Positions 1 to 5,858 of a stretch of 18,447 nt of DNA are shown here, one piece after another. The translations under genes and the position numbers were made by a program. How positions within the stretch are numbered: the first letter of the stretch is position 1; each line of letters opens with the position of its first letter. Under the pieces are notes generated by a model. That model searched no databases. It was not told the DNA's origin and worked only from the letters and a program-made list of their open reading frames with translations. The stretch is from Actinomycetes bacterium (GTDB lineage Bacteria; Actinomycetota; Acidimicrobiia; Acidimicrobiales; RAAP-2), in NCBI GenBank assembly GCA_021777285.1, contig JAJYDR010000035.1:1-18447 (forward strand). The letters are read 5' to 3'.

Positions 1-728
1 AGGCGCCGATCACCTACCTCCAGCAGCACCTCGGCGAGTCACGCTTCCTCGACTTCGCGGTGCTCTACCCGAACTGGGGCTCGCAGTACAGCCTGAACGC
101 GCTCAACGCCATCGACCTGCCCTTCCCCGAGGCGTTCGCGAAGCTCATCTCGACCCAACTGAACCCTGGGATGGCCACACCGCGCCAGTACATGGTGGCC
201 GGGGGCATGACCGGCATCGTCGAGCAGGAGAACGCGCTCGTCAACCATCTGGCCGCGTACCAGGCAGCGGACGTCCAGTACCTGCTCTTCCCCGCGGTGG
301 CGCCACCGAGCCGTGCCCTGGTGCACCTCGGGGTGAAGCTCGTCTTCTCGGACTTCCGCGCCGACATCTACCGACTGCCGACGACCACGCCCTTCTTCTC
401 CTCACCGAATGCAAACTGCACGGTTTCGAGCACCGCAGTGGACCGGGCGTCGGCGACCTGCAAGGCGCCGGGGACCCTCGTGCGTAGCGAACTCATGATG
501 CCGGGCTGGCACGCGTTCGTGAACGGCCGGTCCGTCCCCCTGACCACGACCGACGGCGTGTACCAGACGATCGCGCTGCCCTCGGGAACCTCGACCGTCA
601 CCTACACCTTCCTGCCACCCCACGAGGAGGCGGCCGCGGCCGGATTCCTCCTCGGAGTACTCGCGCTGTTCCTCGTACCCGCGTGGCCGCGGTGGCGGCG
701 ACGTCGTGGTGAGCACGTGCGCCAATGA
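1..728 (+). CDS. C-terminal part of a large membrane protein (YfhO/PTPS-related-like), 5' end outside window
   Basis: The reading frame is open from base 3 to the TGA at 726-728, so about 241 C-terminal residues are visible and the start lies upstream of the window. The visible part is mostly extracytoplasmic-looking. It contains a small beta-rich module with a 'PGWHAFVNG' motif followed by a 'YQTIALPSGTSTVTYTF' stretch, then one hydrophobic segment (GFLLGVLALFLVPAW) and a strongly basic tail (RWRRRRGEHVRQ) that should face the cytoplasm. Beta module, last membrane segment and basic tail in this order recall the C-termini of YfhO-type and PTPS-related polytopic membrane proteins, which are thought to take part in glycan or lipid-linked sugar transfer. 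The PTPS-related protein at 8647-11070 ends in a similar way. Without the N-terminal half the family is an inference. The stop overlaps the next start by four bases (ATGA), so the two genes are probably translated together. Confidence 0.5.
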   Translation, partial: APITYLQQHLGESRFLDFAVLYPNWGSQYSLNALNAIDLPFPEAFAKLISTQLNPGMATPRQYMVAGGMTGIVEQENALVNHLAAYQAADVQYLLFPAVAPPSRALVHLGVKLVFSDFRADIYRLPTTTPFFSSPNANCTVSSTAVDRASATCKAPGTLVRSELMMPGWHAFVNGRSVPLTTTDGVYQTIALPSGTSTVTYTFLPPHEEAAAAGFLLGVLALFLVPAWPRWRRRRGEHVRQ

Positions 729-1318
729 GGATGAAGCACCGACTCGGGGCCGTCACGCTCGCTATCGGCCTGACCCTGGCCCCCGCGACGGCCGGGGCGT
801 CCGGTCATCGCCTGCTCCCCCAGACGACTCGACCCTGGACCGGCAAGGCGCTCACGGTACGGGTGCGCGAGCTCTGGCACGCCATCCGAACCAATGACGT
901 AGCTCAGGCCGGCGCGCTCTTCTTCCCCCTTTCCGCCTACGTCCAGCTGAAGGCGATCTACGACCCGGCCGCCGACTTCCGTGACCGACTGTGGGCCTTC
1001 TATCGGCTCGACCTCGCCGCGTATCACGCGGCCACCCTCGACGCTGGCTCCTTCATCGGCGATCGCGTCAACCTGGCCGACATGAGTTGGATCCCACCGG
1101 GTGGTTGTGAGAACCGCATCGGGTACTGGCACCTGCCCGGCGTCCGTCTGCTCTACCACGAGGGTGGGACCGTCCGGTCCGTGGGGATCTTCTCCTTCAT
1201 CTCCTGGCGCGGCGTGTGGTACGTCGTGCACCTGGGGCCGAACCCTCGACCGGCTGACGTCGGCGCCGTCGACGCCCCGGCCCTCGGTCCGGGCGTACCC
1301 GGCGGGGGCGGCTGCTAA
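725..1318 (+). CDS. Small secreted protein of unknown function
   Basis: This 197-residue protein begins with a clear Sec-type signal peptide: a basic start (MRMKHR), a hydrophobic core (LGAVTLAIGLTLAPA) and a likely cleavage near TAGAS-G around residues 24-27. There is no lipobox cysteine. The mature part is rich in aromatic residues and contains 'LWHAIRTNDVAQAGALFFP', reminiscent of small secreted domains that begin with a helix-turn-helix 'W..I...D...A..LFFP' pattern, but I do not recognise a named family. It has a Cys in 'PPGGCENRIGYWHLPG' and a second as the last residue after a glycine-rich tail (GPGVPGGGGC), so a disulfide is possible. The ATG at 725 overlaps the preceding stop by four bases; an alternative ATG lies at 731. 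The gene is convergent with the CapA-like gene and shares four bases with it (CTAA at 1315-1318). Function unknown. Confidence 0.5.
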   Translation: MRMKHRLGAVTLAIGLTLAPATAGASGHRLLPQTTRPWTGKALTVRVRELWHAIRTNDVAQAGALFFPLSAYVQLKAIYDPAADFRDRLWAFYRLDLAAYHAATLDAGSFIGDRVNLADMSWIPPGGCENRIGYWHLPGVRLLYHEGGTVRSVGIFSFISWRGVWYVVHLGPNPRPADVGAVDAPALGPGVPGGGGC

Positions 1319-2475
1319 CCGACCGGCTCGATCGCCCCGGTCGGTCCGATGATGGCGGCGTTAGCCCCGAAGTCACTCGTCGACAGCTGGTTGACGAAGG
1401 TCGCCGCGGCACCCGACGGATCGAACTGAGGCAGTCCGGCGCTCGTGAGGACGAAGGACGTGAACCGACTGGCCACGAATGAACCCGTGGCACTGAGCGT
1501 GACGCTTAGGACCGCCGAGTACTTGAGCGGCCCGACGGTGGCGAAGTCGTAGTAGTTGACGAAGTCCCCCAGGCTGTAGTCGATGAGGTGACCGCGGTAC
1601 CACTCGAGACCGCGCAGCACGTGGGGACCACTGGCGATGACGAGGTCGGCGCCGTCGTCGATCGCGGCGTGGGCGAATTGGTACGGGTTGCCCCGGTCCT
1701 CGCCGGCAAAGGTCTCCACGCGACGCGTCACGTGGGCGGCGTTGGGACCTTCTGCACCGGCGTGCATGTAGACGACCACCACCTGGGCCTCACGGTGCGC
1801 GTCGGCGATCAGGGTCGCGGCCTGGGCGAGATCGAGCATGTCGTTGGTGCTGTAGTAGGGCGCGAAGTCGACGAAGGCGACGCGCACCGAGCCTTCGTGC
1901 ACGAGGCCGATCTGCCCGGGCAAACCGGCCTGGACGATCCCGGCGCGGGCGAGGGCCCGCGACGTGCTGGCGATCCCCGGGGCGCCGTAGTCGTAGGCGT
2001 GATTGTTCGCGCTGTTGAGCACGGTGAAGCCCGCCGCCCGGTAGTCCTGGGCAAAACTCGGCGGCACCTTGAACGCGTAACAGTACGGCGACGGCGGCCG
2101 ACACTTGGAACGCTTCGCTGCGGTCATCGTTCCCTCTAGGTTGCCGAACACGATCGGCGCGTCGAGGTAGCGCCGCAGCGGCGCGACGTAGCCCGCCGGG
2201 TCGGGCGGCAGCGTCGGGGTGTTGCCGAGCTCGGTGTCGCCGACGGCGTCGATGGTGACGGTCGGGGCGGTCGCGGTGGTAGTGGTAGTGGTCGGGATCG
2301 ATGGCAGTGAGGTCGTCGGCACGACGGTCGTCGGCACGACGGTCGTCGTCGTGGTCGAGGTCGACGTACGCAGCGCAACCAACGTCACAGTGGCGGCGCC
2401 CGCGAGCACGACGGCCCCGGCCGCACCCACGAACCAGGCGCGTCTCGCGGACTGGGACGCGTGGCGTCCTACCAC
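1315..2475 (-). CDS. CapA/PgsA-family exported protein (metallophosphatase-like fold)
   Basis: The 386-residue product has an N-terminal membrane anchor or signal (about residues 13-35), then a threonine/proline-rich linker (37-71), then a CapA (PGA_cap) domain to the C-terminus. Family landmarks are GDTELG at 79-84, NLEG at 112-115, NNHAYDYG at 157-164, MHAGAE at 237-242 and GPHVLRGLE at 283-291, which are the usual metal-site and substrate blocks of this calcineurin-like superfamily. Canonical members often read GDxML and HWGxEY; here an E sits in the first block and HAGAEG replaces the second, so the active site may differ. The family is named for poly-gamma-glutamate capsule synthesis, but most actinobacterial members have no proven role, and no other pgs/cap genes are visible. 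The GTG start overlaps the stop of the upstream phosphodiester glycosidase gene by seven bases (GTGGTAG), which indicates translational coupling. The 3' end overlaps the convergent neighbour by four bases. Confidence 0.5.
   Translation of the reverse strand: MVGRHASQSARRAWFVGAAGAVVLAGAATVTLVALRTSTSTTTTTVVPTTVVPTTSLPSIPTTTTTTATAPTVTIDAVGDTELGNTPTLPPDPAGYVAPLRRYLDAPIVFGNLEGTMTAAKRSKCRPPSPYCYAFKVPPSFAQDYRAAGFTVLNSANNHAYDYGAPGIASTSRALARAGIVQAGLPGQIGLVHEGSVRVAFVDFAPYYSTNDMLDLAQAATLIADAHREAQVVVVYMHAGAEGPNAAHVTRRVETFAGEDRGNPYQFAHAAIDDGADLVIASGPHVLRGLEWYRGHLIDYSLGDFVNYYDFATVGPLKYSAVLSVTLSATGSFVASRFTSFVLTSAGLPQFDPSGAAATFVNQLSTSDFGANAAIIGPTGAIEPVG
2311..2348. repeat. 15-bp tandem repeat, about 2.5 copies, coding for a Val-Val-Pro-Thr-Thr linker
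   Basis: The unit GGTCGTCGGCACGAC occurs at 2311-2325 and 2326-2340, followed by a partial copy to 2348. On the coding (minus) strand it encodes the VVPTT repeats of the linker between the membrane segment and the CapA domain. A neighbouring GGTAGT/GGT run around 2270-2292 encodes the poly-threonine part. This is a likely site of slippage-driven length change in a cell-surface linker. Confidence 0.5.
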
Positions 2476-3401
2476 GGCTGGGCTTCACCGGGGTTGGTGG
2501 ACTGGAAGACGGCGAAGAAGTCCTTGGTGCTCGGGTAGAGGAACCGGTTCGGGATCTGGTTCGGGTTCGGCACGACCAACGACGGCGCGCCGGCCCCGGG
2601 GCGGGCGTAGGCGACGAAGATCGGCCACTCGGGGTTGATGTCGAGTTCCATGGCTCGCACACAGTGCAGGTCCACCATCACCTGAGCCAGGCTCGCCGCG
2701 GTCTGGGCGGGGGCCGCCGCGTAGATCAGGTTGCCCGCCGCGTCCACACCGAGCGCCGTTCGCCACACCGCGGGCGCCCCGTGCAAGGTCAGCCCCCAGG
2801 CGCCGTTGTTCGCGGCGAGGGCCGTCGGTCGCGCCTTCGCGACCAGCAGTGTCAGGTTCTGTCGGGCCATGACCACGTTCGCACCCGGGCGCGGTCCCCC
2901 GGCCCAGCTCACCACGTTCACCGTGCCGTTGGTGTAGCGCACCACCGTCGCCAGTCCGCGGACCATCGGGAAGTAGAGCGTTCGATTCACATAGAAGCCG
3001 CCGGCGCTGTCGGCTTCGTAGAACCCGGCGTTGAAGGTCGCGAGCAGTCGGCCACGGGCCGTCGGTGGGACCTCCTCGGGCCCGCGCGCCAGACTCGTCG
3101 CGCCCGGGCCCAGGTAACCGGGATAGAGCGCCAGGATCGAGGCTGAACTGCGTAGCCACGAGGCGTACACGACGGTCGCTTCGTGCGGGTCGGGCCGGAA
3201 GGTGGTGGTGAACACCGTGGGCACCCGCGACCACGGGTCGAGCCGGCGCCAGCGTGAACACAACGCCGCGGGGCCCTTCGATACGGGGGTCGAGCCGTGC
3301 AGACACACCGGTTGCGGCGACGCACGCACCGACGCCGTCGCCTCGAGCGACGGGGACAGCACCAGCACGGCGAGTGCCACCATCCAGATCCTCGCGCGCA
3401 T
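2469..3401 (-). CDS. Secreted phosphodiester glycosidase-family protein (NAGPA-like)
   Basis: The frame is open much further upstream, but the start chosen is the ATG at 3401. It follows a strong purine-rich site (GGGAGGAG, rc of 3405-3411 region) and opens directly into a signal peptide (MRARIWMVALAVLVLSPSLEATASV). This gives 310 residues. The mature protein has the block order of the phosphodiester glycosidase family (NAGPA domain, PF09992): NAGFY at 124-128, a GGFYVN segment just after it, RTALGVD at 214-220, and an acidic MELDIN at 251-256 where many members have LDGGGS. The named mammalian enzyme removes GlcNAc from a phosphodiester; bacterial members are often called exopolysaccharide-biosynthesis proteins and their substrates are mostly unknown. 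It acts outside the membrane. Two cysteines at 33 and 48 could pair. Its stop overlaps the start of the CapA-like gene, so both are made from one transcript. Family call fairly sure, substrate unknown. Confidence 0.5.
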   Translation of the reverse strand: MRARIWMVALAVLVLSPSLEATASVRASPQPVCLHGSTPVSKGPAALCSRWRRLDPWSRVPTVFTTTFRPDPHEATVVYASWLRSSASILALYPGYLGPGATSLARGPEEVPPTARGRLLATFNAGFYEADSAGGFYVNRTLYFPMVRGLATVVRYTNGTVNVVSWAGGPRPGANVVMARQNLTLLVAKARPTALAANNGAWGLTLHGAPAVWRTALGVDAAGNLIYAAAPAQTAASLAQVMVDLHCVRAMELDINPEWPIFVAYARPGAGAPSLVVPNPNQIPNRFLYPSTKDFFAVFQSTNPGEAQPW

Positions 3402-3418
3402 CACTCCTCCCTGGACCA

Positions 3419-3424
3419 ATCCTA
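3419..3424 (-). promoter_or_regulatory. Candidate -10 box TAGGAT for the exoprotein pair
   Basis: Read on the minus strand, TAGGAT matches TANNNT and lies 17 bases before the chosen ATG at 3401, with the GGAGGAG ribosome site in between. This supports 3401 as the start, because the longer upstream frame would run through the promoter and into the divergent PPK2 gene. No clear -35 box is seen. Confidence 0.5.
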
Positions 3425-3458
3425 CGAAACAGGCCCTCACCGACCCGTCCTCGTGCGA

Positions 3459-3464
3459 TACCCT
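3459..3464 (+). promoter_or_regulatory. Candidate -10 box TACCCT for the PPK2 gene
   Basis: TACCCT matches TANNNT and leaves 25 bases to the ATG at 3490, enough for a short leader with a GGAGGG site at 3482-3487. It overlaps the left arm of the inverted repeat at 3462-3476. No -35 consensus is evident. Confidence 0.5.
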
Positions 3465-3486
3465 CCACGGTGGAGGACCGTGGAGG
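3462..3486. promoter_or_regulatory. Inverted plus direct GTGGAGG repeats, possible operator of the PPK2 gene
   Basis: CCTCCAC (3462-3468) and GTGGAGG (3470-3476) form a perfect 7-bp inverted repeat with a one-base centre. A third copy GTGGAGG sits at 3480-3486, exactly 10 bp after the second, and its last part serves as the ribosome site of the PPK2 gene. The set overlaps the candidate -10 and the presumed start of transcription, where a repressor would bind. It could also be a chance duplication of a ribosome site. Confidence 0.5.
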
Positions 3487-3489
3487 GCG

Positions 3490-4272
3490 ATGAGCAAGAG
3501 CGTTGACGGCATCGACCTCTCAGCGAAACTCTCGCGCGAGGAATCTGAATCGCGCGTCCTCGCCGCCCAGCGCCGACTCGTACACCTTCGTCTGTTGACG
3601 GCGGGGCTGCTCGAGCCCCACGAGGTCGGACCCGGGCTGGTGGTGCTCTTCGAGGGTTTCGACGCGGCCGGCAAGGGAGGCGCCATCCGCCGTCTCACTG
3701 GAGCCCTGGACCCGCGTCACGTTCGGGTCATCCCGATCAGCGCGCCCACCGACGAGGAACGACGCCACCACTTCCTCTGGCGGTTCTGGCCGAACCTGCC
3801 GGGCTGGGGCGAGATGACGGTCTTCGACCGGTCCTGGTACGGCCGGCTGCTCGTCGAACGCGTCGAGGGACTGATCGACCACGACACCGTGCGCCGCTCG
3901 GCCGACGAGATCGTCGAGTTCGAGCGCGCACTCGTGAACGACGGGGTGACGATCATCAAGTTTTGGCTGCACATCTCGGACGGCGAGCAGCTGTCGCGGT
4001 TCAATGACCGAGCGAAGGACCCGCTCAAGCACTGGAAGCTCACTCCGGACGACTGGCGCAATCGCGCAATGCGTCCGGCGTACCTCGAGGCACTCACCGA
4101 CATGCGCGACTGGACCGACCACGGCCACGCCCACTGGGACATCATCGCCGCCGAGGACAAGCACTACGCCCGCGTGGCGGTGCTCGAGACGGTCATCGAC
4201 CGCTGGGAACACGACCTGGAGCGCCGCGGCGTGCACGTCCCGCCGGCGCGCGGCGATGACTATCTGCATTAG
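3490..4272 (+). CDS. ppk2: PPK2-family polyphosphate kinase (polyphosphate:AMP phosphotransferase-like)
   Basis: This cytoplasmic P-loop enzyme should transfer phosphate between polyphosphate and a nucleotide. The ATG at 3490 follows GGAGGG at 3482-3487 and gives 260 residues, a normal single-domain PPK2 length; the frame is open upstream but lacks family sequence. Walker A is GFDAAGKGG at 56-64 and the Walker B/lid block is FDRSWYGR at 112-119. A 'PTDEERRHHFLWRFWPNLP' stretch lies between them, and 'KFWLHI' and 'HWKLTPDDWRNR' follow. The wording of these blocks is closest to the polyphosphate:AMP phosphotransferase type (PPK2 class II, making ADP from AMP), but assigning the class by eye is uncertain. 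The gene is divergent from the exoprotein pair, with 88 bases between the starts, and is followed 21 bases later by the oxidoreductase gene. Confidence 0.5.
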   Translation: MSKSVDGIDLSAKLSREESESRVLAAQRRLVHLRLLTAGLLEPHEVGPGLVVLFEGFDAAGKGGAIRRLTGALDPRHVRVIPISAPTDEERRHHFLWRFWPNLPGWGEMTVFDRSWYGRLLVERVEGLIDHDTVRRSADEIVEFERALVNDGVTIIKFWLHISDGEQLSRFNDRAKDPLKHWKLTPDDWRNRAMRPAYLEALTDMRDWTDHGHAHWDIIAAEDKHYARVAVLETVIDRWEHDLERRGVHVPPARGDDYLH

Positions 4273-4282
4273 CGATTTCTGA

Positions 4283-4288
4283 CACACT
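4283..4288 (+). promoter_or_regulatory. Candidate -10 box CACACT, probable leaderless start
   Basis: The sequence GACACACTGGGGC directly precedes the ATG at 4294. CACACT differs from TANNNT at one position but shares the ACACTGG wording of the box before the riboflavin synthase gene. Only five bases separate it from the ATG, so transcription would begin at or next to the start codon. Confidence 0.5.
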
Positions 4289-4293
4289 GGGGC

Positions 4294-5247
4294 ATGACCT
4301 CGCGCTACGGCATCACCATCCCCTTCGATGGCATCTCACTGGGCGAACATCGCGCCTGGTACTCGCGACTGGTCGAACTCGGCTACACCGACGTGTGGTC
4401 GGCCGAGGTCGACGGGACCGACGGGTTCACGCCGCTGGCGCTAGCCGCGGCGTGGGAGCCGCGACTCAATCTCGGGCTCGCCGTGGCACCCGTCTTCACC
4501 CGCGGTCCGGGGCTGCTCGCGATGACCATCGCCGCCCTCGCCGAGGTGGCCGGGGAACGACTCACCGTCGGGCTCGGCGCCTCGAGCCAACCGGTCGTTG
4601 AGCGCTGGAACGGGATCGCCTACGACCGGCCCTTCGCACGCACGCGCGACGTGCTGCGTTTCGTGAATCGGGCGCTCGACGGCGAGAAGATCGACGAGGA
4701 CTTCCCCACCTTCAGCGTCCACGGCTTTAAGCTCTCGCGGCCCGTGACGGATCGGCCCCGCATCCTGCTCGGGGCGCTGCGCCCGGGCATGCTGCACCTA
4801 GCCGGCGCCGAGGCCGACGGGGCGATCCTCAACTGGCTGGCCGTCGAGGACGTCGCCACCTGCCGGGCCGAGGTAGGCCCCGACAAGGCCATCGCGGCTC
4901 GCTTGTTCGTCGTACCCACCGCCGACGCCGACCTCGCGCGAAGCGTCGGACGACGGATGATCTCCTCGTACCTCACGGTCAACGCCTACGCCGAGTTCCA
5001 TCGTTGGCTCGGTCGCGGGGAGGCACTCACGCCGATGTGGGACGCCTGGGCCGCCGGTGACCGCAAGCTCGCCAACGCGGCGATTCCCGACGAGGTCGTC
5101 GACGCACTGATCGTCCACGGATCATTCGACGCCTGCCGCGATCACGTCCAGCGCTACGTCGAGGCCGGCGTCTCGATGCCGACGATCGCGATTGTGCCCG
5201 TGGGCGTCACCCTCGAGGAGGCCATCGTCGGCCTCGCGCCGCGCTGA
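4294..5247 (+). CDS. LLM-class F420-dependent oxidoreductase
   Basis: This 317-residue protein is a luciferase-like (bacterial luciferase/F420 reductase) TIM-barrel enzyme, expected to be cytoplasmic and to use coenzyme F420 or FMN. Family landmarks are the first strand 'RYGITIPF', 'LVELGYTDVWSAEVDGTDGFTPLALAA' near residues 26-53, 'LGLAVAPVFTRGPGLLAM' at 60-77, and 'GERLTVGLGASSQPVVERWNG' at 87-107, followed by 'YDRPFARTRDVLRF'. The last two blocks are typical of the actinobacterial F420-dependent group. The substrate cannot be read from sequence. Length is complete for the family. The upstream gap is only 21 bases and there is no good Shine-Dalgarno sequence, in keeping with a leaderless transcript. 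The next gene makes riboflavin; riboflavin and F420 share a ribityl-pyrimidine precursor, so the neighbourhood may concern deazaflavin/flavin supply, but this is inference. Confidence 0.5.
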   Translation: MTSRYGITIPFDGISLGEHRAWYSRLVELGYTDVWSAEVDGTDGFTPLALAAAWEPRLNLGLAVAPVFTRGPGLLAMTIAALAEVAGERLTVGLGASSQPVVERWNGIAYDRPFARTRDVLRFVNRALDGEKIDEDFPTFSVHGFKLSRPVTDRPRILLGALRPGMLHLAGAEADGAILNWLAVEDVATCRAEVGPDKAIAARLFVVPTADADLARSVGRRMISSYLTVNAYAEFHRWLGRGEALTPMWDAWAAGDRKLANAAIPDEVVDALIVHGSFDACRDHVQRYVEAGVSMPTIAIVPVGVTLEEAIVGLAPR

Positions 5248-5257
5248 GCGACATCCC

Positions 5258-5263
5258 TACACT
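5258..5263 (+). promoter_or_regulatory. Candidate -10 box TACACT for the riboflavin synthase gene
   Basis: TACACT lies in the 32-base gap after the oxidoreductase stop, 16 bases before the ATG at 5280. A GGAGG ribosome site at 5270-5274 sits between them with a five-base spacer. No FMN riboswitch could fit in this gap. Confidence 0.5.
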
Positions 5264-5279
5264 GGCACTGGAGGTTGCG

Positions 5280-5789
5280 ATGGGTAAGAAGAAGACCAAG
5301 CACGAGGTCCCGGTGCGTATCGGCGTGGTGGACACGATGTTCGCCCGCTACGACATGGGTGGCGCGGCGCGCGCCGAGTTGGCGGACTGTCCGGGATACG
5401 GGAGTCGTTTCACCGTGGTCTCCAAGACAGTCCCCGGTTTCAAGGACCTCGCGGTAGCGGCAAAGAACCTCATCGAGCGCGACGGCTGTTCGATCGTGGT
5501 CGCCCTCGGCATGCCGGGCAAGGCACCCATCGACAAGCAGTGCGCCCACGAGGCGGCCCTCGGCATCATGCAAGCCCAACTCCTCACCTCGACACCCATC
5601 CTCGAGGTCTTCGTCCACGAGGACGAGGCCGACGACCCCGAAGTCCTAGCGTCGGTGTTCAAGAACCGCTCGGCCAAGCACGCGCGCAACGCGTACTGGA
5701 TGCTGTTCGAACCCGAGCAGCTCGCCCGCCGGGCTGGTCAGGGCGTGCGTCAGGGCTTCGAGGACGCGGGGCCGCTCGGCGTCGCCTGA
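5280..5789 (+). CDS. ribC: Archaeal-type riboflavin synthase
   Basis: The 169-residue product matches the archaeal riboflavin synthase family, a relative of lumazine synthase that converts two 6,7-dimethyl-8-ribityllumazine molecules into riboflavin and the diaminouracil product. Motifs in order are RIGVVDTMFARYDMG at 13-27, SKTVPGFKDLAVA at 48-60, VALGMPGK at 74-81, CAHEAALG at 88-95, EVFVHEDEAD at 109-118 and QGFEDAG at 158-164. These blocks, especially KTVPGxKDL, ALGMPG, CAHEA and EVFVHEDEA, are what I know from methanogen enzymes of about 155 residues. The usual bacterial enzyme is a duplicated-barrel protein of about 200 residues with no such blocks. A lysine-rich extension (MGKKKTKHE) adds about ten residues at the N-terminus. 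The start is fixed by GGAGG at 5270-5274. No other riboflavin gene is in the window. The alternative is a lumazine synthase paralog, but the signature blocks argue against that. Confidence 0.5.
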   Translation: MGKKKTKHEVPVRIGVVDTMFARYDMGGAARAELADCPGYGSRFTVVSKTVPGFKDLAVAAKNLIERDGCSIVVALGMPGKAPIDKQCAHEAALGIMQAQLLTSTPILEVFVHEDEADDPEVLASVFKNRSAKHARNAYWMLFEPEQLARRAGQGVRQGFEDAGPLGVA

Positions 5790-5821
5790 TCCTCGGCGCG
5801 AACGGCCCCTCGGCTGTTCAC

Positions 5822-5827
5822 TATGCT
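5822..5827 (+). promoter_or_regulatory. Candidate -10 box TATGCT for the thiolase gene
   Basis: TATGCT lies in the 69-base gap after the riboflavin synthase stop, 31 bases before the ATG at 5859. That ATG is served by AGGAGG at 5849-5854. An ATG at 5823 lies inside this box in the same frame and is therefore an unlikely start. Confidence 0.5.
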
Positions 5828-5858
5828 CACCAGGGTTAGTCCGCCCCGAGGAGGATCC

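Noticed and set aside
3202..3489. N-terminal extension of the PPK2 frame
   Set aside because: It runs opposite the signal-peptide part of the exoprotein gene and has no family similarity; the ATG at 3490 with GGAGGG fits a single-domain PPK2.
3402..3698. N-terminal extension of the phosphodiester glycosidase frame
   Set aside because: It would overlap the PPK2 coding region on the other strand, lacks conserved sequence, and would bury the signal peptide 100 residues inside; the -10 box and ribosome site support the ATG at 3401.
5248..5279. Possible FMN riboswitch in front of the riboflavin synthase gene
   Set aside because: The gap is only 32 bases, far too short, and the upstream region is coding.
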